Source: Pseudomonas extremorientalis
Lineage (GTDB): Bacteria; Pseudomonadota; Gammaproteobacteria; Pseudomonadales; Pseudomonadaceae
DNA length: 64,000 nucleotides
Assembly: GCF_001870465.1 (NCBI RefSeq)
Contig: NZ_MDGK01000052.1
Coordinates: 248,001-312,000, forward strand
Direction of reading: 5' to 3'
Positions 32,966 through 41,557 of the stretch are shown here, one piece after another. Below the pieces are notes generated by a model. That model was not told the origin of the DNA. It saw only the letters and a list, made by a program, of their open reading frames with translations, and searched no databases. The stretch's first letter is position 1. The number at the start of each line of letters is the position of its first letter. Both the position numbers and the translations under genes were made by a program.

Positions 32966-34776
32966 CAGCGCGGAGTGTCCGGCAGGCGCTGGATCTCGCC
33001 GCCGACAAACTTGGCCCAAGGCATCTGGCGATCAACGCGCTGGTTGGCGCTGATACCCAGGTTGCCCGACAGGCCGTCGACACGGGTGTCTGGCAGCGCC
33101 TTGAGTTGCCCCAGGCGCGGCGCCAGGCGGTAGGCGTCGACGCCCATCGCGTACAGGCGGCCGAGGCTGCCATTGGCTTGTGGCCATTGTGCGGCTACCT
33201 GGTTGCGCAGTGGGTCGGTAGTGTTGAGCAACCACGGTGTTTCGCAAAACATCACGTTGGTCATGTCCAGGTACTGGTTCTTGTCGCCGCTGGCGCTGAA
33301 CACGTGGGACGTGGCGTATACCGGCACGTCGCCGGCATATTGGAAGTTCAGGGTCGGCTTGATCTGCTGGGCCAGTTGCGGTGTCACGGCCAGGAAGATG
33401 AACTCGATGTCCTGGCGACGCGACGGCTGCGCGGCGACATCGGTGCCGACGGTGCTTTGCAGGCTCTTGGCGCGGCCTTCGCTTTTGCGCAGCTGGAACA
33501 GATCGGCAATTTGCTGGGCGAGGGCGACGGGCTGATCGACATACTCAACCCCCATGACCTGGCCGCCATTGGCTTCCCAGTCCTGGCGGAAGGCTTTGTA
33601 GACACGCTCACCCCATTCGCCACGCGGAACCATGGCTGCGGCGCGATGCAGGCCGTCGGCACGGGCGCGGCGCGACACTTCGCGGGCTTCGTCTTCAGCG
33701 GCCAGGCCGAACTGGAACAGTTGCGCCGGGCTGCGATCAGTCTCGCTGTAGTTCAACGCCAGGGTGGTGATCGGCAATTGCGGGCGGGCACTGAGCTGTT
33801 TGACCAGGGGCTTCTCCAGCGGGCCGACCACCAATTGCACGCCGGCGGCCTGGGCCTTGGCGTAGAAGTCGTCGAGGGAGGTCAGGCGTGAGCTGTCATA
33901 GAACTCGATGACCGGCGGCTTCTGCCCCGCTTGTTCGGCCTGGTAGTGCGCCGCCATGAAACCTTCACGCAGCGCTTTGCCGACGGAGGCCAGCGGGCCG
34001 TCCTGTGGCAGCAGCAGGGCGATCTTGTTCAGAGGCTGGCTGGCCAGTTCCTTGAGCTTGGTCAGCGGCGTTGGCAATTGCACGGCAGCCGGGTGGCCCG
34101 GATTCTGTGCGCGCCAGGTGTCGATGGCCGCCTGTTGCTGCTCCAGCGTACCGGCGCCCTTGACCGACTGCGCCAGGGTGATCCAACCATCCAGCACCGG
34201 ATTGCCGCTGGCTTGCAGCTGTTCGGCCGGCACGGCGGCAATCAACGCCCAGATGGCTTCGTGGTTGTTGTTGGCGGCATCACCCGTGAGCAGTGGGGCC
34301 ATGGCGACACGTTCCCGGGCGGCAGCCAGGGTCTGGCCGTCGGCTTCATAAGCGCGGGCGTGCACGCTGGCGGTGCGGATCTGCTGTTCAGGCGGCAGGT
34401 CCTTCAGGTTTTGCAGGCTCGGGTGGCTCAAGGCAGTCAGCGCCGCCTTGGGCTGGTTGCGCGTCATGGCCAGTTCGGCAGCCAGGGTGCTGGCAAATAC
34501 TTGCGCGGCGGGCTTGAGGACATCCAGGGGCACTTGCGCAAGAATCTGCGACGAACGCCCAGGGTTGTTCTGCTTGTAGGCCATGTCTGCCGCACTCAGG
34601 CGCAGCAACGCGGCCTTTTCTGGCGTCTTGGCGGTAGTGGCCTGTTCGAGCAGTTGCTCGATACTGGCGTCCGGGGTCCGTGGAAGGTCGCCAAGGCTGG
34701 ACGAGGGCGAGCTGGCGCACGCGGCCAATAAGGCAGCGAGGCAGAGGGCGGAGAGCAGCCGCAGGCAAGCGATCAT
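32965..34776 (-). CDS. lpoA: LpoA-type penicillin-binding protein activator lipoprotein
   Basis: 603 residues with a lipobox (LLAAC, Cys20). The N-terminal 250 residues are helical (TPR-like), and the C-terminal 320 residues have a periplasmic-binding-protein-like fold (IALLLPQDGPLASVGKALREGF). LpoA spans the periplasm and activates the class A PBP1a in E. coli. The ATG at 34776 is chosen for AGGAAC upstream. It is divergent from rsmI and close to the division genes. Confidence 0.9.
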   Translation of the reverse strand: MIACLRLLSALCLAALLAACASSPSSSLGDLPRTPDASIEQLLEQATTAKTPEKAALLRLSAADMAYKQNNPGRSSQILAQVPLDVLKPAAQVFASTLAAELAMTRNQPKAALTALSHPSLQNLKDLPPEQQIRTASVHARAYEADGQTLAAARERVAMAPLLTGDAANNNHEAIWALIAAVPAEQLQASGNPVLDGWITLAQSVKGAGTLEQQQAAIDTWRAQNPGHPAAVQLPTPLTKLKELASQPLNKIALLLPQDGPLASVGKALREGFMAAHYQAEQAGQKPPVIEFYDSSRLTSLDDFYAKAQAAGVQLVVGPLEKPLVKQLSARPQLPITTLALNYSETDRSPAQLFQFGLAAEDEAREVSRRARADGLHRAAAMVPRGEWGERVYKAFRQDWEANGGQVMGVEYVDQPVALAQQIADLFQLRKSEGRAKSLQSTVGTDVAAQPSRRQDIEFIFLAVTPQLAQQIKPTLNFQYAGDVPVYATSHVFSASGDKNQYLDMTNVMFCETPWLLNTTDPLRNQVAAQWPQANGSLGRLYAMGVDAYRLAPRLGQLKALPDTRVDGLSGNLGISANQRVDRQMPWAKFVGGEIQRLPDTPR

Positions 34777-34985
34777 GTAAGTGTTCCTGATACCGATCAA
34801 ATTAGCGTGGAATTGTACCCAAGCACTGGCCCAGGCGCGATGTTACTGGCGTGAAACCGTCGAATTAGGTCGTGCAAATGTTGCAACTGGCGTTAAACGG
34901 CTGAAAAGGCATCGGCGGTGATGGCATATTTTCAAGGCGCCTACGCGCTACAATGTCGCTTTTGCCAATCATCGAGGTGTGCGTT

Positions 34986-35858
34986 TTGACTGCTCCAGGT
35001 CCTTTGAATTCCACTGCAGGCTCGCTTTTTGTCGTGGCGACGCCCATTGGCAACCTGGACGACATCAGTGCGCGGGCACTGAAAGTGTTGCGCGAGGTTA
35101 AATTGATCGCGGCGGAGGACACACGGCACTCCCAGCGTTTGATGCAGCATTTTGGTATCAGCACGCCATTAGCCGCGTGCCACGAACACAACGAGCGCGA
35201 AGAAGGCAGCCGTTTTATCGTGCGGCTGCTGGCCGGCGATGATGTGGCGCTGATCTCCGACGCGGGTACACCCCTGATCTCCGACCCAGGCTACCATCTG
35301 GTGCGCCAGGCGCGGGCCGCTGGTATCAATGTAGTGCCTGTTCCGGGAGCGTGCGCGCTGATTGCGGCGTTGTCGGCGGCGGGTCTGCCGTCCGACCGTT
35401 TTATTTTCGAGGGTTTCCTGCCGGCCAAGGCCGTTGGGCGACGTGCGCGGCTGCAAGCGTTAAAGGAAGAGCCGCGCACCTTGATCTTCTATGAAGCCCC
35501 CCATCGCATCCTCGAATGCCTGCAGGACATGGAGCTGGTATTTGGCGGCGCGCGCCTGGCACTGCTGGGGCGTGAGCTGACCAAGACCTTCGAAACCCTC
35601 AAGGGTCTGCCGCTGGAAGAGTTGCGTGCGTTTGTCGAAGGCGACAGCAATCAGCAGCGCGGCGAGTGTGTGGTGCTGGTCGCAGGCTGGGCCGCGCCTG
35701 AGGACGAAGATGCGGTGGGCAGCGAGGCCATGCGCATCCTGGACCTGCTGCTCAAGGAGATGCCCCTCAAGCGTGCGGCCGCCCTGGCGGCGGAAATCAC
35801 AGGGGTGCGCAAGAACCTCTTGTATCAAGCGGCGCTGGATAAACAAAAAGGCGAATAG
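34986..35858 (+). CDS. rsmI: 16S rRNA (cytidine-1402-2'-O) methyltransferase
   Basis: 290 residues of the tetrapyrrole methylase fold: VATPIGNLDDIS, AAEDTRHS, SDAGTPLISDPGY and PVPGACALIAALSAAGLP. It methylates the ribose of C1402 in 16S rRNA. The start is taken as TTG 34986, seven bases after GAGGTG, which gives a protein beginning MTAPGPLNS as in relatives. GTG 34977 and ATG 34953 are also in frame. Confidence 0.92.
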   Translation: MTAPGPLNSTAGSLFVVATPIGNLDDISARALKVLREVKLIAAEDTRHSQRLMQHFGISTPLAACHEHNEREEGSRFIVRLLAGDDVALISDAGTPLISDPGYHLVRQARAAGINVVPVPGACALIAALSAAGLPSDRFIFEGFLPAKAVGRRARLQALKEEPRTLIFYEAPHRILECLQDMELVFGGARLALLGRELTKTFETLKGLPLEELRAFVEGDSNQQRGECVVLVAGWAAPEDEDAVGSEAMRILDLLLKEMPLKRAAALAAEITGVRKNLLYQAALDKQKGE

Positions 35859-35954
35859 TTCCAGGGTTAAAGCGGTATTCCGTCTGAACGTGATGGCAAT
35901 TCTGAACTTTTATTACTTGTCCTAAGTCCGTCGTGCCGTTAACCTGCGCGGCGG

Positions 35955-36309
35955 AGAGTCGATTGGACAGTCGCTGCCCTCTATGAAAATTAGGGGGGGG
36001 AGGAAAGTCCGGGCTCCATAGGGCGAAGTGCCAGGTAATGCCTGGGAGGCGTGAGCCTACGGAAAGTGCCACAGAAAATAACCGCCTAAGCACTTCGGTG
36101 CCGGTAAGGGTGAAAAGGTGCGGTAAGAGCGCACCGCACGACTGGCAACAGTTCGTGGCTAGGTAAACCCCACTTGGAGCAAGACCAAATAGGGTCCCAA
36201 GGCGTGGCCCGCGCTGGGACCGGGTAGGTTGCTAAAGATGTCCAGTGATGGCCATCGTAGACGAATGACTGTTCAAGACAGAACCCGGCTTATAGATCGA
36301 CTCTCCACC
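35955..36309 (+). ncRNA. rnpB: RNase P RNA (class A)
   Basis: About 355 bases. The ends pair as AGAGTCGAT with ATCGACTCT (helix P1). The universal GGGAGGAAAGTCCGGGCTCC block (near 35996-36016) and the 3' block CAAGACAGAACCCGGCTTATAG are both present. It processes pre-tRNA 5' ends with RnpA. A TTTTT run follows at about 36310. The exact 5' base is inferred from the P1 pairing. Confidence 0.93.
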
Positions 36310-36558
36310 TTTTTCCTTCTGTCCGAATCTCGAGCAGAAACCCGGTAGTAACGCAAGAATCCCTCCCTGCCGAATCATTGGCAGATGCGTCTTCGTAATA
36401 CCAAAAAAATCTTACTCTTAATAAATTACTTTAACTTTAGCCTATAGCTCTTTGAGCTATTTGCGCTTGTTGGGCCAAAAACATCCCCGAACTCTGTTTT
36501 CTCCTCCCTTTACGCTCCTAAATCTCCGTTCTGTAAGGCTTTTCCTTGAATCCGCGCC

Positions 36559-36588
36559 TTGACGGTGTGGTGGGCGCATTCCTATAGT
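36559..36588 (+). promoter_or_regulatory. Sigma-70 promoter of the dcw cluster
   Basis: TTGACG (36559-36564) and TATAGT (36583-36588) are 18 bases apart, close to consensus, about 75 bases upstream of mraZ. Confidence 0.75.
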
Positions 36589-36594
36589 GTGCGC

Positions 36595-36620
36595 AAGTGG
36601 CGGAAAGTGGCACAAAGTGG
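36595..36620 (+). promoter_or_regulatory. Three MraZ-type repeats (AAGTGG, 10-base period)
   Basis: AAGTGG occurs at 36595-36600, 36605-36610 and 36615-36620, exactly ten bases apart and just after the promoter. E. coli and mollicute MraZ bind such GTGG-type direct repeats to control their own operon. Confidence 0.8.
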
Positions 36621-36662
36621 GTTTTTTGAACGTAAAACGCTAAAATTTGGAGAAACGCATCT

Positions 36663-37118
36663 GTGTTTCGCGGAGCTAACGCTATCAGTCTCGATGCAAA
36701 AGGCCGTCTCGCCATGCCGAGCCGGTATCGTGACGAGCTCATTTCGCGAAGTTCCGGGCAGTTGATCATCACTATCGATGCCGTTGACCCTTGTTTGTGT
36801 GTTTACCCGCTCGATGAGTGGGAGTTGATTGAAACCAAATTGCGCGCCCTGCCTTCATTGCGTGAAGAGAACCGTCGCCTGCAGCGTTTGCTGATTGGTA
36901 ACGCAGTCGACCTCGAGCTCGATGGCAGCGGTCGTTTCCTGGTGCCGCCGCGCTTGCGTGAGTACGCCAGGCTCGACAAGCGCGCAATGCTGGTCGGCCA
37001 ACTGAACAAGTTCCAATTGTGGGACGAAGATGCCTGGGATGCTGTTTCTGCAGCTGACCTGGCTGCTATTCAACAACCGGGCGCCATGCCTGATGAACTG
37101 CGTGATTTGATCCTGTGA
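36663..37118 (+). CDS. mraZ: Transcriptional regulator MraZ
   Basis: 151 residues made of two AbrB/SpoVT-like halves (FRGANAISLDAKGRLAMPSRYR and GNAVDLELDGSGRFLVPPRLREYA). MraZ forms a ring and represses the dcw operon through the repeats upstream. The start is GTG 36663, preceded by GGAG at ten bases. Its stop overlaps the rsmH start (GTGA). Confidence 0.95.
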   Translation: MFRGANAISLDAKGRLAMPSRYRDELISRSSGQLIITIDAVDPCLCVYPLDEWELIETKLRALPSLREENRRLQRLLIGNAVDLELDGSGRFLVPPRLREYARLDKRAMLVGQLNKFQLWDEDAWDAVSAADLAAIQQPGAMPDELRDLIL

Positions 37119-38062
37119 CTATTGATAGCGGCTTTAACCACATCACCGTACTGCTTGACGAAGCCGTTGAGGCTCTCGCCGTACGCGCGGATGGCTGCTA
37201 TCTGGACGGCACGTTCGGCAGGGGCGGGCATAGCCGGTTGATACTCAGCCAGCTCGGGCCCGACGGCAAACTCCTCGGGTTCGACAAGGACCCCCAAGCG
37301 ATTGCCACCGGGCAAGCGCTAGCGGCCGAAGACGGCCGCTTTGTCGTTGTGCAGCGCAGCTTTGCCGAGCTGGGTGCCGAAGTGGCCGAGCGCGGCATGG
37401 CGGGCAAGGTAGCCGGGGTTTTGCTCGACCTGGGCGTGTCCTCGCCGCAGCTCGACGACCCGGAGCGCGGCTTCAGCTTCATGAACGACGGTCCGCTCGA
37501 CATGCGCATGGACCCGACCCGTGGCGTCAGCGCTGCGCAGTTCATCGCCACCGCGCCAGTGGAAGAAATCGCCCGTGTGTTCAAGGAATACGGTGAGGAG
37601 CGCTTCGCTGGTCGTATGGCTCGCGCCGTGGTCGAGCGTCGTGAAATCCAGCCGTTCGAGCGCACTGCCGACCTGGCCGAAGTACTGAAAGTCGCCAACC
37701 CCGCGTGGGAAAAGGGCAAGAACCCGGCGACCCGTGCGTTCCAGGGCCTGCGTATTCACGTCAACAACGAGTTGGGCGACCTGGAGGCCGGCCTCGAGGC
37801 TGCTCTCGAGGCGCTGGAAGTGGGCGGTCGCCTGGTGGTGATCAGCTTCCACTCTCTGGAAGACCGCATCGTCAAGTTGTTCATGCGTCGCCTGGTCAAG
37901 GGTGAGTCCGACAACCTGCCGCGCAACCTGCCGGTACGTTTCGAAGCCTTTGTGCCGAAAATCAAAATCCATGGCAAGGCGCAGTTCGCGTCCGAAGCCG
38001 AGCTCAAGGCTAACCCACGTTCCCGTAGCGCTGTCATGCGTGTCGCGGAGAAGTTGCGGTGA
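37115..38062 (+). CDS. rsmH: 16S rRNA (cytosine-1402-N4) methyltransferase
   Basis: 315 residues. The SAM-binding segment YLDGTFGRGGHSRLIL is near residue 29, GVLLDLGVSSPQLDDPERGFSF near 107, and FQGLRIHVNNEL in the middle. It methylates N4 of C1402 of 16S rRNA, the same nucleotide that RsmI modifies from its gene nearby. GTG start overlapping the mraZ stop. Confidence 0.95.
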   Translation: MTIDSGFNHITVLLDEAVEALAVRADGCYLDGTFGRGGHSRLILSQLGPDGKLLGFDKDPQAIATGQALAAEDGRFVVVQRSFAELGAEVAERGMAGKVAGVLLDLGVSSPQLDDPERGFSFMNDGPLDMRMDPTRGVSAAQFIATAPVEEIARVFKEYGEERFAGRMARAVVERREIQPFERTADLAEVLKVANPAWEKGKNPATRAFQGLRIHVNNELGDLEAGLEAALEALEVGGRLVVISFHSLEDRIVKLFMRRLVKGESDNLPRNLPVRFEAFVPKIKIHGKAQFASEAELKANPRSRSAVMRVAEKLR

Positions 38063-38352
38063 GCAAGCTTTTCGCCAAGCCCCTCCCGGGCGGCAGCTTC
38101 TTTATGTTGCTGCTGTTTGTCGGCGTGCTGATTTCCGCGATTGCGGTGTCCTACAGCGCCCACTACAACCGCCAGTTGCTCAATACCCTGTACGGGGAAT
38201 TGAGTGTGCGCGACAAAGCCCAGGCGGAATGGGGCCGGTTGATCCTGGAGCAAAGCACCTGGACAGCCCACAGCCGTATTGAAGTGCTGGCGACTGAACA
38301 ACTGAAAATGCACATCCCGGGCGCGGCCGAAGTCCGCATGGTGGCGCCATGA
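38059..38352 (+). CDS. ftsL: Cell division protein FtsL
   Basis: 97 residues with a short cytoplasmic start, one membrane helix (FFMLLLFVGVLISAIAVSYSA) and a periplasmic helical segment consistent with the coiled coil that pairs with FtsB. FtsL activates FtsWI in the divisome. GTG start overlapping the rsmH stop, and the end overlaps ftsI (ATGA). The position between rsmH and ftsI supports the call. Confidence 0.93.
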   Translation: MSKLFAKPLPGGSFFMLLLFVGVLISAIAVSYSAHYNRQLLNTLYGELSVRDKAQAEWGRLILEQSTWTAHSRIEVLATEQLKMHIPGAAEVRMVAP

Positions 38353-40094
38353 TGAAACTCGAAGGCGCACTCTATCCATGGCGCTTCCGCCTGATGCTCG
38401 GCTTGCTGGCATTGATGGTGGGTGCGATCGCCTGGCGGATCATCGACCTGCAAGTGGTCGACCGTGACTTCCTGATCGGCCAGGGCGATGCCCGTAGCCT
38501 GCGTCACATCCCGATTCCTGCACACCGCGGCCTGATCACCGACCGTAACGGCGAACCGCTGGCCGTCAGTACGCCGGTCACCACCCTGTGGGCCAACGCC
38601 AAGGAGTTGCAGGTCGCCAAGGATCGCTGGCCGGCGCTTGCCGCCGCGCTGGGGCAAGACCCGAAAGCCTTGGCTGAACGCCTGGAAGCCCAGGCCAATA
38701 AAGAATTCATCTACCTGGTTCGCGGCCTTACCCCCGAACAAGGCCAGCAGGTGCTCGACCTTAAAGTCCCCGGTGTCTACGGCATCGAGGAGTTCCGTCG
38801 TTTCTACCCGGCCGGTGAAACCACCGCGCATATGGTCGGCTTTACCGACATCGACGACCACGGCCGTGAGGGTGTGGAACTCGCCTACGATGAATGGCTC
38901 GCCGGGGTTCCCGGCAAACGACAAGTCATCAAGGATCGGCGCGGCAGACTGATCAAGGATGTCCAAGTCACCAAAAACGCCAAGGCCGGTAAGCCCTTGG
39001 CGTTGTCGATTGACCTGCGCCTGCAATACCTGGCCAACCGCGAGTTGCGTAACGCGATCATCGAGAACGGCGCCAAGGCCGGCAGCCTGGTGATCATGGA
39101 CGTCAAGACCGGCGAGATCCTCGCCATGGTCAACCAGCCGACCTACAACCCCAACAACCGTCGCAACCTGCAGCCGGCGATGATGCGCAACCGCGCCATG
39201 ATCGACGTGTTCGAGCCGGGTTCGACCATGAAAGCCATCTCCATGAGTGCCGCCCTCGAAACCGGACGCTGGAAACCCAGCGACAAGGTCGAGGTGTATC
39301 CGGGTACGTTGCAGCTGGGCAAGTACACCATTCGTGACGTATCCCGTACCGAAGGCCCGGTGCTGGATCTGACAGGTATCCTGATCAACTCCAGTAACGT
39401 AGGCATGAGCAAGGTCGCCTTCGATATCGGCGGCGAGACCATTTATCACCTGGCGCAGAAGATCGGTCTGGGCCAGCCCACCGGCCTGGATTTCCCCGGT
39501 GAGCGCGTTGGCAACCTGCCGAACTACCGCGACTGGAAAAAGGCCGAGACCGCCACGCTTTCCTACGGCTACGGCTTGTCGGTGACGGCGATCCAACTGG
39601 CCCATGCTTTCTCTGTATTGGCAAATAATGGGCGCATGGTTCCGCTGAGCCTGATCCATGTCGACGAAGCGCCGAAAGCCACCCAGGTGATTCCGGAAAA
39701 CGTCGCCAAGACCATGCAAGGCATGCTGCAACAAGTGATCGAAGCGCCACGCGGCGTATTCCGTGCCCAGGTGCCGGCGTATCACGTAGCCGGCAAGTCG
39801 GGTACTGCGCGTAAAACGTCGGTGGGTACCAAGGGCTACGCGGAAAATTCGTACCGTTCGTTGTTCGCCGGTTTCGGCCCGATGAGCGATCCACGCTACG
39901 CCATCGTGGTGGTGATCGATGAGCCGAGCAAAGCCGGTTACTTCGGTGGCCTGGTCTCGGCGCCGGTGTTCAGCAAAGTGATGTCCGGCACCCTGCGCCT
40001 GATGAACATCACACCGGACAACCTGCCGCCGACCCAACAAGCGAACGCCGGTCCACCGGCCGCTGCTGTAAAAGCCAATGGAGGGCGCGGCTGA
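38349..40094 (+). CDS. ftsI: Peptidoglycan transpeptidase FtsI (PBP3)
   Basis: 581 residues. A membrane helix lies at about 11-30, a pedestal domain begins at PAHRGLITDRNGEPLA, and the transpeptidase has STMK (292-295, active-site Ser292), SSN (348-350) and KSGT (483-486). It crosslinks septal peptidoglycan with FtsW and is the main target of aztreonam-like beta-lactams. Stop and murE start overlap (TGATG). Confidence 0.96.
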   Translation: MMKLEGALYPWRFRLMLGLLALMVGAIAWRIIDLQVVDRDFLIGQGDARSLRHIPIPAHRGLITDRNGEPLAVSTPVTTLWANAKELQVAKDRWPALAAALGQDPKALAERLEAQANKEFIYLVRGLTPEQGQQVLDLKVPGVYGIEEFRRFYPAGETTAHMVGFTDIDDHGREGVELAYDEWLAGVPGKRQVIKDRRGRLIKDVQVTKNAKAGKPLALSIDLRLQYLANRELRNAIIENGAKAGSLVIMDVKTGEILAMVNQPTYNPNNRRNLQPAMMRNRAMIDVFEPGSTMKAISMSAALETGRWKPSDKVEVYPGTLQLGKYTIRDVSRTEGPVLDLTGILINSSNVGMSKVAFDIGGETIYHLAQKIGLGQPTGLDFPGERVGNLPNYRDWKKAETATLSYGYGLSVTAIQLAHAFSVLANNGRMVPLSLIHVDEAPKATQVIPENVAKTMQGMLQQVIEAPRGVFRAQVPAYHVAGKSGTARKTSVGTKGYAENSYRSLFAGFGPMSDPRYAIVVVIDEPSKAGYFGGLVSAPVFSKVMSGTLRLMNITPDNLPPTQQANAGPPAAAVKANGGRG

Positions 40095-41557
40095 TGTCTC
40101 TTAGCCTGAACAAGATTTTTGCCCACGCCGGCCGCGATCTGCTGATCCGTGAATTGAGCCTGGACAGTCGCAATGTGCGCGCCGGTGACCTGTTCCTGGC
40201 GGTGCCGGGGGGCAAGTTCGATGGCCGTGCACATATTGCGGACGCCCTGCAACGTGGCGCGGCTGCCGTGGCCTACGAAGTGGAAGGCGCAACCGTGTTG
40301 CCGATCACCGATGTCCCGCTGATTCCGGTCAAGGGGCTGGCCAAACAGCTCTCGGACATTGCCGGGCGTTTCTATGGCGAGCCAAGTCGACATCTCAACC
40401 TGGTTGGCGTTACCGGCACCAACGGCAAGACCAGTGTGACCCAATTGATTGCCCAGGCCCTTGACCTGCTGGGGCAACACTGCGGCATCGTCGGCACCCT
40501 GGGCACTGGTTTCTACGGCGCGCTGCAAAGCGGCCTGCACACCACGCCGAACCCGATTGCCGTGCAAGCGACCCTGGCCGACCTGAAAAAGGCCGGCGCC
40601 AAGGCGGTTGCCATGGAAGTGTCGTCCCACGGTTTGCACCAGGGCCGGGTTGCTGCCCTGGCGTTTGATGTGGCGGTGATGACCAACCTGTCCCGCGATC
40701 ACCTCGACTACCACGGCACCATGGAAGCCTACGCGGCCGAGAAGGCCAAGCTGTTCGCCTGGAACGACTTGAAGTGCCGCGTGGTGAACCTGGACGACGA
40801 GTTCGGTCGCCAACTGGCCGCCGAAGAGCGTGAGTCGCGCCTGATCAGCTACAGCCTGGAAGATTCCAGCGCGTACCTGTACTGCCGCGACGCGCAATTC
40901 AATGACGAAGGCGTGCGCGCGACGCTGGTGACGCCCCAGGGCGAACATCATTTGCGCAGCACCTTGCTCGGTCGTTTCAACCTGAGCAACACCCTGGCGG
41001 CCGTCGGCGCATTGCTCGGCCTGGATTACGCCCTCGACGAAATCCTGCGTGTGCTGCCGAAGCTGGAAGGCCCGGTCGGTCGCATGCAGCGCCTGGGTGG
41101 CGGCAAACAGCCGTTGGTGGTGGTCGATTACGCCCACACGCCGGATGCCCTGGAAAAAGTCCTGGTGGCCCTGCGTCCCCACGCCAAGGGCAAGTTGTTG
41201 TGCCTGTTTGGTTGCGGCGGTGATCGTGATCGCGGCAAGCGCCCGTTGATGGCCGAGATTGTCGAGCGCTTGGCCGATGGCGTGCTCGTCACCGACGACA
41301 ACCCACGCAGTGAAGACCCGAGCCAGATTTTCGACGACATCCGCGTCGGCTTCAAAGACGTGTCCAAGGCGACGTTCGTTGCCGGTCGCGGCGCAGCCAT
41401 TGCCCAATTGATCGCCGGCGCCAGTGCTGACGACGTGGTGGTGCTGGCCGGTAAAGGTCACGAGGACTATCAGGAAATCAACGGCGAGCGCCATGCCTTC
41501 TCCGATCTGGTCGAGGCCGATCACGCCTTGACCGCCTGGGAGGTTGCCCATGCTTAA
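40094..41557 (+). CDS. murE: UDP-MurNAc-L-Ala-D-Glu:meso-diaminopimelate ligase
   Basis: 487 residues. The ATP loop GTNGKTS is at 108-114, and the DNPR motif (402-405), which selects meso-diaminopimelate over lysine, is present. It adds the third residue of the peptidoglycan stem peptide in the cytoplasm. It overlaps ftsI by one base and murF by eight. Confidence 0.96.
   Translation: MSLSLNKIFAHAGRDLLIRELSLDSRNVRAGDLFLAVPGGKFDGRAHIADALQRGAAAVAYEVEGATVLPITDVPLIPVKGLAKQLSDIAGRFYGEPSRHLNLVGVTGTNGKTSVTQLIAQALDLLGQHCGIVGTLGTGFYGALQSGLHTTPNPIAVQATLADLKKAGAKAVAMEVSSHGLHQGRVAALAFDVAVMTNLSRDHLDYHGTMEAYAAEKAKLFAWNDLKCRVVNLDDEFGRQLAAEERESRLISYSLEDSSAYLYCRDAQFNDEGVRATLVTPQGEHHLRSTLLGRFNLSNTLAAVGALLGLDYALDEILRVLPKLEGPVGRMQRLGGGKQPLVVVDYAHTPDALEKVLVALRPHAKGKLLCLFGCGGDRDRGKRPLMAEIVERLADGVLVTDDNPRSEDPSQIFDDIRVGFKDVSKATFVAGRGAAIAQLIAGASADDVVVLAGKGHEDYQEINGERHAFSDLVEADHALTAWEVAHA

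Larger units (their letters stand above)
36310..36662. other. A/T-richer region between rnpB and mraZ
   Basis: About 350 bases without a gene. It holds a small hairpin ATAGCTC-TTT-GAGCTAT (36444-36460), the main dcw promoter (36559-36588) and MraZ repeats (36595-36620). The remaining part shows no open frame or repeat I can support. Confidence 0.6.

Noticed and set aside
38163..40040. Open frame of 625 codons on the minus strand
   Set aside because: Antisense to ftsI. No motif and a shadow-type composition.
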